Position numbers and translations under genes: made by a program. The notes below the pieces were generated by a model. The model was not told where the DNA came from. It worked only from the letters and a program-made list of their open reading frames with translations, and searched no databases. Positions 1-5,724 of a DNA stretch of 21,537 nucleotides are shown one piece after another. The DNA comes from Desulfovibrio sp. Dsv1 (GTDB lineage: Bacteria > Desulfobacterota > Desulfovibrionia > Desulfovibrionales > Desulfovibrionaceae): the NCBI GenBank assembly GCA_000403945.1, contig APFI01000155.1, positions 1 through 21,537 of the forward strand. Direction: 5' to 3'. Numbering within the stretch: position 1 is the stretch's first letter; every line of letters starts with the position of its first letter.

Positions 1-62
1 AAACTGCATCGCCGCGCTGCAACGCATGGCGGTGCTGACGGAAAACAACATGCAGTGCCCCA
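1..62. repeat. Left arm of 62-bp perfect inverted repeat (fold-back)
   Basis: Bases 1-62 are the exact reverse complement of 1,297-1,358. Identity stops at base 63/1,296. It may continue to the left of the window. The arm codes for the C-terminal part of the same phage protein whose N-terminal part is encoded at 1,705-1,297 on the other strand. Confidence 0.95.
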
Positions 63-94
63 TGTCCCGCGAGGCCGCAAGAGGAAGGAAATAG
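1..94 (+). CDS. C-terminal fragment of phage membrane coiled-coil protein
   Basis: An open frame enters from the left edge and stops with TAG at 92-94. It reads NNMQCPMSREAARGRK at its end. Its first part is identical to the C-terminal coding part of the minus-strand gene at 1,289-1,705, which after the fold-back ends abnormally in CPTR. Joining the two gives a continuous natural protein of about 148 residues. This is therefore the true 3' end of that gene. The next gene starts 1 bp after the stop, as expected for a tightly packed phage operon. Confidence 0.75.
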   Translation, partial: NCIAALQRMAVLTENNMQCPMSREAARGRK

Positions 95-95
95 C

Positions 96-338
96 ATGAG
101 TGAACGCATGGAATTCAAGCTGCAGAGGCTCACTCTGCGGGAAAAGCGCGAGCGTCTTGAGGCAAGGGCTAGGGACAACCTCGCAAAAATGCGGAAAATA
201 CTGAACCCGGCCATACCCATGACCGAAATTCAGGAGTTGGATGCCATAGATGTCATGGCGATACTTGCCCAGCAGATCATGGAGCTGCGCGACATAGAAA
301 AGCGGATAGAAATCCTGAATTCCGAACTGGAGGGCTGA
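96..338 (+). CDS. Small phage protein, Mu gp26-like position
   Basis: This 80-residue, mainly helical, charged protein is rich in Glu, Arg, Leu and Met and has heptad-like patterning (residues about 1-35 and 55-80), so a coiled coil is likely. I recognise no catalytic motif. AAGAGGAAGGAAATAGC just before the ATG supplies a purine-rich ribosome site. In Mu-like phages a small helical protein lies between the DUF2730-type protein and the small terminase, and this gene has that position: the coiled-coil protein ends 1 bp upstream and the terminase gene starts 2 bp downstream. A packaging role is inferred from position only. Confidence 0.7.
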   Translation: MSERMEFKLQRLTLREKRERLEARARDNLAKMRKILNPAIPMTEIQELDAIDVMAILAQQIMELRDIEKRIEILNSELEG

Positions 339-340
339 CC

Positions 341-961
341 GTGGGCTGGGAGCATGAGCCGGACACCGTGTGGCGGGCGCAGGAACTGTACTGCGCCGAA
401 CGGCTTTCCTATGCCCGCGTTGCCGAGCTGACGGGCGTTTCGGCCACCACGCTCAAGGCGTGGGGGCAGAAGTTCAAGTGGGCCAAGCGGCGCGAGGAAC
501 TGGCGCAGGCGGAGAGCGAGATCCGCTTCAACACCGTCATGGGGCGCAAGGCCATTCTGGAACGCCTGCTGGAAGCCGGTGACGGCAAGGAGGCGGCGCA
601 GGCGGCCTTCGCCGTGGCATCCCTTGAGAATCTGGCCCTGAAACGGGCCGAGCTTGCTGCCTCCGGCAAGATTCCCTCCTATGCCGAGCCTGCGGCCCGG
701 CCCGTGATTTCCACGCGGGTGGACGCGGTTGCGGCGCTGAAGCAGGCCATTGAAGGCAAGCTGGGCCTCGCCCTTGCCGACCCCGGCAAGATCACGGCGG
801 CGACCGTGCAGGACATCAAGCGCTGCCTTGAGCTTCTGGGCGAACTGGAGGCCGGGCTTCCCAAGGACGAGGCCGGGGAACAGGAGCGCAAGCGCGGCCT
901 GTCGAGCGACATGGCGCAGCATATCTACAAGGCTCTGGGCATTGCGGAGGGCGGCGCGTAA
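341..961 (+). CDS. Putative terminase small subunit (DUF1804-like)
   Basis: This 206-residue protein has an N-terminal helix-turn-helix: the segment around residues 18-45 (LSYARVAELTGVSATTLKAW) looks like a DNA-recognition domain. A long helical region follows. This layout fits the Mu-type small terminase, which recognises phage DNA and recruits the large subunit for headful packaging. The start is GTG at 341, preceded by GGAGGG and 2 bp after the previous stop. Its stop overlaps the next start as TAATG at 959-963, so translation is probably coupled to the large subunit. Assignment to the DUF1804 family is from memory of sequence features, not a search. Confidence 0.8.
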   Translation: MGWEHEPDTVWRAQELYCAERLSYARVAELTGVSATTLKAWGQKFKWAKRREELAQAESEIRFNTVMGRKAILERLLEAGDGKEAAQAAFAVASLENLALKRAELAASGKIPSYAEPAARPVISTRVDAVAALKQAIEGKLGLALADPGKITAATVQDIKRCLELLGELEAGLPKDEAGEQERKRGLSSDMAQHIYKALGIAEGGA

Positions 962-1362
962 TGGAAGGCGCGGCGGACATCTTCCTGCCATACCAGCGCC
1001 GCTGGATGGCGGACGCGGCCCGCGTGCGCGTGTGGGAGAAATCGCGCCGCATCGGCGCATCCTACTGCGAGGCGTTCCTTTCCGTGCTGGAGGCGTCCAA
1101 GAGCCGCGAAGCGGGCGGGCAGGACACGTTCTACCTTTCCTACAACAAGGAAATGACGCAGACCTTCATCCGCGACTGCGCGTTCTGGGCCAAGGCGCTC
1201 GACGTGCTGGCGCAGGACATGGAGGAGATCGTGCTGCGCGACGCGGACCGGGACATCACGGTGTACCGCATCCGCTTCGCCTCCGGCTTCAGCGTGTGGG
1301 GCACTGCATGTTGTTTTCCGTCAGCACCGCCATGCGTTGCAGCGCGGCGATGCAGTTTGTGA
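961..1362 (+). CDS. Terminase large subunit, N-terminal fragment cut by fold-back
   Basis: The first 112 or so residues look like the N-terminus of a Mu gp28-type large terminase: a FLPYQRRWMAD motif, an EKSRRIGASY segment that matches the adenine/ATP-binding Walker-A-like region, and YRIRFASGFSV, which in the family is normally followed by the remaining ATPase motifs and a nuclease domain. From base 1,297 the frame runs into the reverse complement of another phage gene (WGTACC and onward) and stops at 1,362. The Walker B and nuclease domains are missing. The family is normally around 500 residues. As it stands the product cannot be a working packaging motor. Confidence 0.8.
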   Translation: MEGAADIFLPYQRRWMADAARVRVWEKSRRIGASYCEAFLSVLEASKSREAGGQDTFYLSYNKEMTQTFIRDCAFWAKALDVLAQDMEEIVLRDADRDITVYRIRFASGFSVWGTACCFPSAPPCVAARRCSL

Positions 1363-1705
1363 TGACGTCGGAAAGGTCTTTCGCCATGCGCTCGTAGTTC
1401 TTCACCAGTTCCACATTGTCCCGGTAATACTGGTCCGTCTCCCGCTGGTTTTCGCCCAGTTCCTTGATCATCTTCAGGGAATCCTCCCTGTAGGCGGCCA
1501 GAATGCGGGAGGTCTCCTCCCTGTGCGCCTGTATGATCTCGTCGGATCGTTTGGTGCGAAGGTGTTCAAAGAACAGCATGGCGATGATGACGAGCGCCGG
1601 GCCGGAAAGGGCCAGCGTGAGCAGCCCCGGCACGCCAAGCTGCGACAGGACGGCGGCGATGTTCTGCGCCGCCGCCACAAGGGCTTCAAGTTGGGTCGAA
1701 TCCAT
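1289..1705 (-). CDS. Phage membrane protein with coiled coil (Mu gp25/DUF2730-like position)
   Basis: The N-terminus (residues about 1-20) is amphipathic. Residues about 24-48 form one hydrophobic membrane segment (VPGLLTLALSGPALVIIAML). A long charged helical stretch from about residue 50 to 120 is typical of a coiled coil. In Mu-like phages a one-TM coiled-coil protein of this size lies between Rz1 and the terminase genes. The start ATG overlaps the Rz1-like stop as TAATG. The last residues here (PTR then stop at 1,289) are an artefact of the fold-back at 1,297; the native end is encoded at 62-94 on the plus strand. Function unknown. Confidence 0.75.
   Translation of the reverse strand: MDSTQLEALVAAAQNIAAVLSQLGVPGLLTLALSGPALVIIAMLFFEHLRTKRSDEIIQAHREETSRILAAYREDSLKMIKELGENQRETDQYYRDNVELVKNYERMAKDLSDVITNCIAALQRMAVLTENNMQCPTR
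1297..1358. repeat. Right arm of 62-bp perfect inverted repeat (fold-back junction)
   Basis: Exact reverse complement of bases 1-62. Its left edge is the point where the large terminase frame is broken. A short TGGGG stretch sits at the junction, which could be microhomology. Confidence 0.95.
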
Positions 1706-1983
1706 TATTCGTTGCCTCCTGAAAGTTGAGCCTCGTAACAGTTCAGGGCGTCTTCAAGGCCCGCCACATACGCCCGGATGCGGGCGTCGCGCACGCGCAG
1801 CAGGGTGTAGCCGTCACGGCTTTCAAGGAACGCCCCCTTCAGGGGGGGCAGTTCCGGCTTGGCGGGCCGGGCGCACCGGGCCACGGACACGACCACGGGC
1901 GCTGGGGGCGGGGTTGGCGCGGGTCTGGCGCAGGCGCTACAAAGGGCGGTCAAGAGCATCAGTAAGGGCACGGCGCGTCGCAT
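1705..1983 (-). CDS. Rz1-like outer-membrane spanin lipoprotein
   Basis: The 92-residue product starts with a signal peptide (MRRAVPLLMLLTALCSAC) whose Cys-18 is the likely lipidated residue, followed by a proline-rich stretch (ARPAPTPPPAPV). Proline-rich small lipoproteins overlapping an Rz gene are the hallmark of o-spanins, which join an inner-membrane partner to fuse inner and outer membranes in the last step of lysis. Its 5' end overlaps the Rz-like gene by 47 bp in another frame. It is longer than many Rz1 proteins (lambda Rz1 is 60 residues). The C-terminal 40 residues are of unknown role. Confidence 0.8.
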   Translation of the reverse strand: MRRAVPLLMLLTALCSACARPAPTPPPAPVVVSVARCARPAKPELPPLKGAFLESRDGYTLLRVRDARIRAYVAGLEDALNCYEAQLSGGNE

Positions 1984-2302
1984 TGTCCGGCACTCCTTTT
2001 TCTTCTTTCGGGGTCATGTCGCGCAGGGTTGCTTCTTCCAGCAGGGCCTTCCATGCGTCGGCATCCGCGCGCGCCGCCGCCTCGCGATCAAGGCAGGACT
2101 GCGCCTGCGCCTCAAGGGCGGCCTCGCCCTTTTGGGCCTGTTCGGCAAGGGCCTGCCAGCGGCCTGCCGTCTCCTTCCATTCCTTGAGGTCGGATTCCAG
2201 CGAGGCGCACACGGCATCCGCTTTTTGCAGGCGCACATACTGTACAGCGAACGTGCCCCCATACACGACGATGGCCGCAAGCAGAATCACTGCGGTTTTC
2301 AT
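1937..2302 (-). CDS. Rz-like inner-membrane spanin
   Basis: The 121-residue protein begins with one membrane anchor (TAVILLAAIVVYGGTFAVQY, residues 3-22), followed by a periplasmic helical coiled coil rich in Ala, Glu and Gln (about 23-95). This is the i-spanin layout. It should span the periplasm and pair with the overlapping Rz1-like lipoprotein. The start overlaps the stop of the upstream small membrane protein by 4 bp (ATGA at 2,299-2,302), so the lysis genes form a coupled operon. The call rests on topology and position; spanins are poorly conserved in sequence. Confidence 0.8.
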   Translation of the reverse strand: MKTAVILLAAIVVYGGTFAVQYVRLQKADAVCASLESDLKEWKETAGRWQALAEQAQKGEAALEAQAQSCLDREAAARADADAWKALLEEATLRDMTPKEEKGVPDNATRRALTDALDRPL

Positions 2303-2541
2303 GCGTTTTCCTCCGGGTCAGCATGGATGCCCCGTTCAAAGTACAGTTGCCCGGCCTTGGCGGTCTGGCTGCCCACGAGCAGCGTGACATCCTGCCAGTC
2401 CAGATGGATGAAGTGCCCTTCCTTGAAGCAGCCCCATACCCACATGGAAAGTACCACGACGCAGACGCACATGGTCACGATTCGCTGGCACGACCAGCCG
2501 CCGTCAAGGCAGCGCAGGCTGTCGAGTATGCCGACCTTCAT
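2299..2541 (-). CDS. Small membrane protein in lysis cassette (possible holin)
   Basis: This 80-residue protein has one clear hydrophobic segment at about residues 19-39 (QRIVTMCVCVVVLSMWVWGC) between a short N-terminus and a polar C-terminus. It lies between endolysin and spanin genes, with 4-bp ATGA overlaps on both sides, so it is part of the lysis cassette. One membrane span plus this position makes a class III-like holin or pinholin-type role possible, but no family was recognised and a holin with a single internal span and a 40-residue tail would be unusual. Treat the function as open. Confidence 0.6.
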   Translation of the reverse strand: MKVGILDSLRCLDGGWSCQRIVTMCVCVVVLSMWVWGCFKEGHFIHLDWQDVTLLVGSQTAKAGQLYFERGIHADPEENA

Positions 2542-3122
2542 CGCAGGCTCTCCGGGTATCGGCCCGTGGCGATCATGGAACAGACGGCGCGGGCGCGGCG
2601 TCCCGTCTGACGGTACCAGTTGGATAGCTTCAGGTTTTCGGCGGCGCGGGCGTATTCCCCCCGATCAATCATGGGCAGGGTCGCATGAAAACCCAGCAGG
2701 CCGCTCCCCTTGATGCCTCGCGACTTGTTCGGGGCACGGCCCACGCCCATGTTGTAGCCCATGTCCAGCAGGGCGTCGGCCCGCACATTGTCTCCCTTGT
2801 CCCGCAGGGCGGCGTACACCGGGCAGCGTTGCAGCATGTCCGCGTGGGTCTGCTGCAATTCCCAGAGCATGGCTTCCTCCGCCTGCTCCTTGGTCCACCT
2901 CATGTCGCTGTCACGCAGGGTGTGGAGCAATTCCGCGCCGCGTAGCCTGCCGGATTGGACAAGACCGCGCGTGTACTCAAAGGGGATGAAGCGCGGGTGC
3001 GCCTCAAGGTTGGTCCCGTAGCCGATGGTGCAGCAGCCTGCCGGGCAAAGGTACGGAATCAGGTACAGCCCCTCGAACTCGCGCAGGAGCGCCAGATATT
3101 CGCGTGAAAATTCGTATTGCAT
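2538..3122 (-). CDS. Endolysin, T4-type lysozyme (GH24-like), Glu-Cys-Thr active site
   Basis: The 194-residue protein has the GH24 start: FEGLYLIPYLCPAGCCTIGYG at residues 16-36. By alignment with T4 lysozyme (E11, D20, T26 with spacing E-x8-D-x5-T), the residues are Glu-17, Cys-26 and Thr-32. Cys replaces the usual Asp. A second conserved block, DALLDMGYNMG, matches the lysozyme core. It would cut the glycan strands of peptidoglycan to release phage. I see no signal peptide, so export probably relies on a holin. The start at 3,122 is chosen because CAAGGAGGG lies 3-10 bp upstream; a longer frame to 3,269 runs across two hairpins and is unlikely. Confidence 0.85.
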   Translation of the reverse strand: MQYEFSREYLALLREFEGLYLIPYLCPAGCCTIGYGTNLEAHPRFIPFEYTRGLVQSGRLRGAELLHTLRDSDMRWTKEQAEEAMLWELQQTHADMLQRCPVYAALRDKGDNVRADALLDMGYNMGVGRAPNKSRGIKGSGLLGFHATLPMIDRGEYARAAENLKLSNWYRQTGRRARAVCSMIATGRYPESLR

Positions 3123-3141
3123 GGTCCCTCCTTGACGTATT

Positions 3142-3174
3142 CCCCGCCCGCCGCAAGCCGTTCGGCGGGCGGGG
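3142..3174 (-). promoter_or_regulatory. 12-bp perfect GC hairpin directly upstream of endolysin
   Basis: CCCCGCCCGCCG at 3,142-3,153 pairs with CGGCGGGCGGGG at 3,163-3,174, leaving a 9-nt loop. It ends about 10 nt before the endolysin ribosome site. No T-run follows on the minus strand, so it is not a standard terminator. It may act as an RNA structure controlling lysis-gene expression. Confidence 0.55.
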
Positions 3175-3202
3175 GCCTGGAGAAACGAACCGGCGAAACG
3201 AA

Positions 3203-3238
3203 ACGGCCCGTCCCGGCAATCATGCCGAAACGGGCCGT
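3203..3238 (-). terminator. Hairpin after early operon, terminator-like
   Basis: ACGGCCCGT at 3,203-3,211 pairs with ACGGGCCGT at 3,230-3,238, with a nested CGGCA/TGCCG stem. On the minus strand it is followed by TTCGTTTCG rather than a full T-run. It lies 35 bp after the stop of the HTH gene at 3,273, so it probably separates early from lysis transcription, perhaps incompletely. Confidence 0.55.
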
Positions 3239-3272
3239 ACCTTGCCCGGAAGGGGTGCGCCCTGTGCAAACT

Positions 3273-3725
3273 TTATTCGTCGAAGTCCCTGCATATTTCC
3301 CGGACTTCATCCACGCGGATGCGGACCGGGTTCTCCTTGAGCCGCACCAGCTTCCCCTCCGCGACGAGGTTGTACACGGTGCGCTCCGACACGTTCAGGC
3401 AGTACGCGGCCTGCTTCACGGTCAGCAGATTGCGCCGCGCCAGCATTTCCTGCGGGGTCAGCGTGAACGGCTCCTCTCGCGGGACATCCCTGTAACGGAT
3501 CGGCAGGGGAACGGGAAAGCCCGCAGGCCGCTTGAGGATGCAGCGCTTGCCGCAGCCGACGCACAGGAATTCATCGTCGCGCACGAACCAGTGAGGCTTG
3601 TTCCGGCTCCCCTTGGCGGCGTGCGTGCAGCCCAGCCTGTCATAGACGGCCTGCACGGGGGCGGCGTCATACAGCCGCCAGCCGTCCTTTGTCAGCGAAA
3701 CGATGTCTTGTATGAGGGTTTTCAT
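3273..3725 (-). CDS. HTH protein with Cys cluster, candidate middle/late regulator
   Basis: The 150-residue protein has Cys residues arranged as a possible metal site (CTHAAK near residue 33; CVGCGKRC around 55-62). A C-terminal excisionase/MerR-like helix-turn-helix covers about residues 98-145 (LLTVKQAAYCLNVSERTVYN). It is the last gene before the two hairpins and the lysis cassette, where Mu has its middle-operon activator Mor, but it is not recognisably Mor-like. The start has GGAGG 6 bp upstream and lies 3 bp after the upstream stop. A role as a transcription switch is inferred from the HTH and the position. Confidence 0.65.
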   Translation of the reverse strand: MKTLIQDIVSLTKDGWRLYDAAPVQAVYDRLGCTHAAKGSRNKPHWFVRDDEFLCVGCGKRCILKRPAGFPVPLPIRYRDVPREEPFTLTPQEMLARRNLLTVKQAAYCLNVSERTVYNLVAEGKLVRLKENPVRIRVDEVREICRDFDE

Positions 3726-3728
3726 ACG

Positions 3729-4082
3729 TCACCTCCCCGGAAACAACCTTGAATACAGTTCCCGCGCCTCGCGTTCCGTCTGGACGCGGCAGTCGCCGCA
3801 GCCACGGCGGTCAAGGCGGCGGCAGTTGCCGCAGCGGATTTCCTGCAATGCCTCCACGGTCTGCTCCCGCGTCAGTCCCGGCGCTGCCGGGGTCGGAGCC
3901 AGCGGCGTCCCGTGCAGGGCGGCGCGGATTTTCTCGGCCTGCGCCTCCGACTTGCCCGGATAGCGGCCCGACAGCACAAGGTACACCGTGGCCCGCTTGA
4001 GTTCAGGATGTGCGCGGCAGAAGGCGTATATCGTTGAATAGCGTTCAAGAACCTGCTCCCGCAGTGTCGCGGGGGCGTTCAC
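3729..4082 (-). CDS. Small protein with Cro-like HTH and four-Cys motif
   Basis: The 117-residue protein has an N-terminal segment (about residues 10-57) that looks like an XRE/Cro-type fold: YSTIYAFCRAHPELKRATVY, then VLSGRYPG. The C-terminal part has CGNCRRLDRRGCGDC (about residues 84-98), a Cys-x2-Cys...Cys-x2-Cys arrangement suited to zinc. The start overlaps the gemA stop by 4 bp (ATGA). Two consecutive small Cys-containing DNA-binding proteins at the end of the early operon suggest a regulatory pair. No precise family recognised. Confidence 0.65.
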   Translation of the reverse strand: MNAPATLREQVLERYSTIYAFCRAHPELKRATVYLVLSGRYPGKSEAQAEKIRAALHGTPLAPTPAAPGLTREQTVEALQEIRCGNCRRLDRRGCGDCRVQTEREARELYSRLFPGR

Positions 4083-4567
4083 CGCGCCTCGCTCCCCGCC
4101 GCCTCATTCTTGCGGTCAAAAGCCTTTTCGCGTCGCTGCAGGTCGGAAAGCAAGGTGCTGATTTGCCTGCCGTCCTTCATCCAGACGAACACCGGCACGC
4201 CGAACGCCCGCTTGCAGCGGGTGTCAAGGCTGGACATGGAGTAGCCCAGCTTGCGCCATATCGCCAGAATCTGCCGCTTTTCCCGCGCGTAGGGCATGGA
4301 ATCCGTAATTTCTATGAAGTCCGGGCGGCCATGAGGCGTGATGCGCGTGTTCCGGCTCTTGGCGGGCGCTGTATATGTCACGCCGTATTGTTCCGCGAAA
4401 AGATGCACCAGCCGCGTCAGCTGGTGGATGTTCATGTCCTTCCGGCTCTCCACGCCGAACTCGCTCCGCAGCAGGTCGCGGAACGCCTCCTCATCCATGT
4501 TCGGAAGCTGCTTGCGGGCGACTTCGGACTTCCGATACAGTCCCAAGCGCATTTTCTTATTTTCCAC
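4079..4567 (-). CDS. gemA: GemA-like regulatory protein (Mu gp16, DUF1018)
   Basis: The N-terminal half (LGLYRKSEVARKQLPNMDEE, then FRDLLRSEFGVESRKDMNIH) matches the conserved start of GemA/DUF1018 proteins, and the C-terminal half has a second helical domain with QILAIWRKLGYSMSSLDTRC. In Mu, gemA modulates host gene expression and decatenation; its biochemical action is not settled. I choose a GTG start at 4,567 because AAGGAG lies 7 bp upstream, giving 162 residues, near the family norm. The frame also has an ATG at 4,552 without a ribosome site. The start overlaps the stop of the upstream gene. Confidence 0.8.
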   Translation of the reverse strand: MENKKMRLGLYRKSEVARKQLPNMDEEAFRDLLRSEFGVESRKDMNIHQLTRLVHLFAEQYGVTYTAPAKSRNTRITPHGRPDFIEITDSMPYAREKRQILAIWRKLGYSMSSLDTRCKRAFGVPVFVWMKDGRQISTLLSDLQRREKAFDRKNEAAGSEAR

Positions 4568-5108
4568 GGTGCCGCTCCTTGCGAACGATAATATCTTCCA
4601 CGGGCACGAACTGACGCTTTCCATCCAAGGTCACGTTGACCATCCAGCGGCCCCCATAGTCCAGTATCGGCTCGGTGTTGGTCCACGTCCCTTCGTAAAA
4701 GCCGTCAGGGCGCTTGGCAGACACGCGGGAGGGAAAGGGAATTTCCGGGGCGGACGCGGGCGTTTCCAAGCCGCACAGGGCCGTCTGCGCCGTGAATCGG
4801 GCTATGCCTGCGGCGTCGAAGAAACGCGGCTTTCCGTCCGGCGCGTCCACCCAGCGCCGGGCCTGCCGGACGCGGTAGAAGCCTTCCGGCCCGCCGTGCA
4901 GCGGGGCCGGGGAAAGCTCCAGCTTGCGCCAGTCGTTGGCGAGTCTTCGAGCCTTACGAATGGCGACAGCAATTTCGTTGACCGGCTGCTTGCGCAACCA
5001 GTTGCTGTCGTCATCCGTAGCTTCCTGCGTCGCAACGGCTGACGCCACGCGCCTTGTGCCGATTCTGACACTGATGGAGCCGCAGAATTTTCTCTTTTCG
5101 TCCGCCAT
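4557..5108 (-). CDS. Hypothetical phage early protein
   Basis: This 183-residue protein has no motif that I recognise. The N-terminal half is helical and basic (residues about 45-65, NEIAVAIRKARRLANDWRKL). The C-terminal quarter is beta-rich (YGGRWMVNVTLDGKRQFVPV) and ends in a basic tail, which could be a small barrel fold. It lies 4 bp after the NrdD-like gene and overlaps gemA by 11 bp, so it belongs to the coupled early operon. The start has GATGAAGG a few bases upstream. Confidence 0.65.
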   Translation of the reverse strand: MADEKRKFCGSISVRIGTRRVASAVATQEATDDDSNWLRKQPVNEIAVAIRKARRLANDWRKLELSPAPLHGGPEGFYRVRQARRWVDAPDGKPRFFDAAGIARFTAQTALCGLETPASAPEIPFPSRVSAKRPDGFYEGTWTNTEPILDYGGRWMVNVTLDGKRQFVPVEDIIVRKERHRGK

Positions 5109-5112
5109 GCCT

Positions 5113-5322
5113 TCATCCGTGCTTGACGCGGTCCCGTTCCTCGGCCCGCTTGGCGTTGTTGAAGCGGTCGAGCGTGCCCACGAGGTATCCCGTGATGCGG
5201 CGTATCCGCTGAAATTTCACGCCGTAGCCCACCATGCCCTCCGCCTTGTGGTTGGCCTTTCTCGCCTGCCACGCCGCCTCTTTTTCGAGGCTGGGCGAGG
5301 GCTGGTCATTCCGCGTGCCCAT
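5113..5322 (-). CDS. Stand-alone NrdD C-terminal (glycyl radical) domain homologue
   Basis: The 69-residue protein carries, from residue 37 to 69, a clear match to the extreme C-terminus of class III (anaerobic) ribonucleotide reductases: RIRRITGYLVGTLDRFNNAK followed by RAEERDRVKHG. In NrdD the Gly of the (C/T)GYL motif carries the catalytic radical; here it is Gly-45. The rest of NrdD is absent, and so are the CxxC zinc pairs that normally precede this motif: the protein has no Cys at all. The start overlaps the upstream stop as TGATG. By analogy with GrcA/YfiD, which replaces a damaged radical domain of pyruvate formate-lyase, it could repair or modify host NrdD; this is inference. Confidence 0.75.
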   Translation of the reverse strand: MGTRNDQPSPSLEKEAAWQARKANHKAEGMVGYGVKFQRIRRITGYLVGTLDRFNNAKRAEERDRVKHG

Positions 5323-5519
5323 CAGTGCTCCGCCTTGCTGGGCAGGCTCGCCGCCGCGTTCAGGGCGTCGAGCATGACCTTTACCATAGCCTGCGTCTTC
5401 GCAAGCTCACGGCGGCCCTGATGGATGAAGCACACGGCTGTATTGTCGCTGTTGTCCTTGATGATCCACGAATGTTCTGACGTGCGCAGAATCGTAAAGC
5501 GTTGTATGTTGCTTGCCAT
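5322..5519 (-). CDS. Hypothetical small phage protein
   Basis: This 65-residue protein has a beta-rich N-terminus (RFTILRTSEHSWIIKDNSDN) and a helical C-terminus. The start has AGGAGG 5 bp upstream, and the stop overlaps the NrdD-like start, so the two are probably translated together. No family recognised. Its N-terminus (MASN) resembles that of the frameshifted gene at 6,517, which is probably coincidental. Confidence 0.6.
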   Translation of the reverse strand: MASNIQRFTILRTSEHSWIIKDNSDNTAVCFIHQGRRELAKTQAMVKVMLDALNAAASLPSKAEH

Positions 5520-5528
5520 GATTGCCTC

Positions 5529-5714
5529 CTATCCTCCGAACACCGCCTGCAGAAATCCCTTCAGGAATTCCATGCAGCAGCACACGCCAAAAACCGCCAG
5601 CAGCCCCAGACCGAACCCGAATCCTGCCTTGAAGCTGGCCCACACGGTTATATTGCAGTCCGTCAGCTTGAACTCGACCCGCGCGTCGGGGCGCTTTTCT
5701 TCAGTGTCTTTCAT
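5529..5714 (-). CDS. Small one-TM phage protein
   Basis: The 61-residue protein starts at 5,714 (AGGGGA 6-11 bp upstream), giving MKDTEEKRPDARVEFKLTDC at the N-terminus. A long hydrophobic, Gly- and Cys-rich stretch (about residues 30-56: FGFGLGLLAVFGVCCCMEFL) is a likely membrane span. A longer frame to 5,783 overlaps the upstream gene and lacks a better ribosome site. Function unknown; early phage membrane peptides of this size are sometimes superinfection-exclusion factors, but nothing specific supports that here. Confidence 0.6.
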   Translation of the reverse strand: MKDTEEKRPDARVEFKLTDCNITVWASFKAGFGFGLGLLAVFGVCCCMEFLKGFLQAVFGG

Positions 5715-5724
5715 ACGTTTTCCC

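Noticed and set aside
230..1060. Long minus-strand open frame opposite the small terminase
   Set aside because: It is the antisense shadow of the terminase genes, is rich in Arg/Gly/Pro, has no ribosome site and crosses three well-supported genes.
1..1358. Mu-type invertible G segment (tail-fibre switching)
   Set aside because: The inverted segment carries terminase genes, not tail fibres. No invertase gene or gix-like site was seen, and flipping does not repair the terminase.
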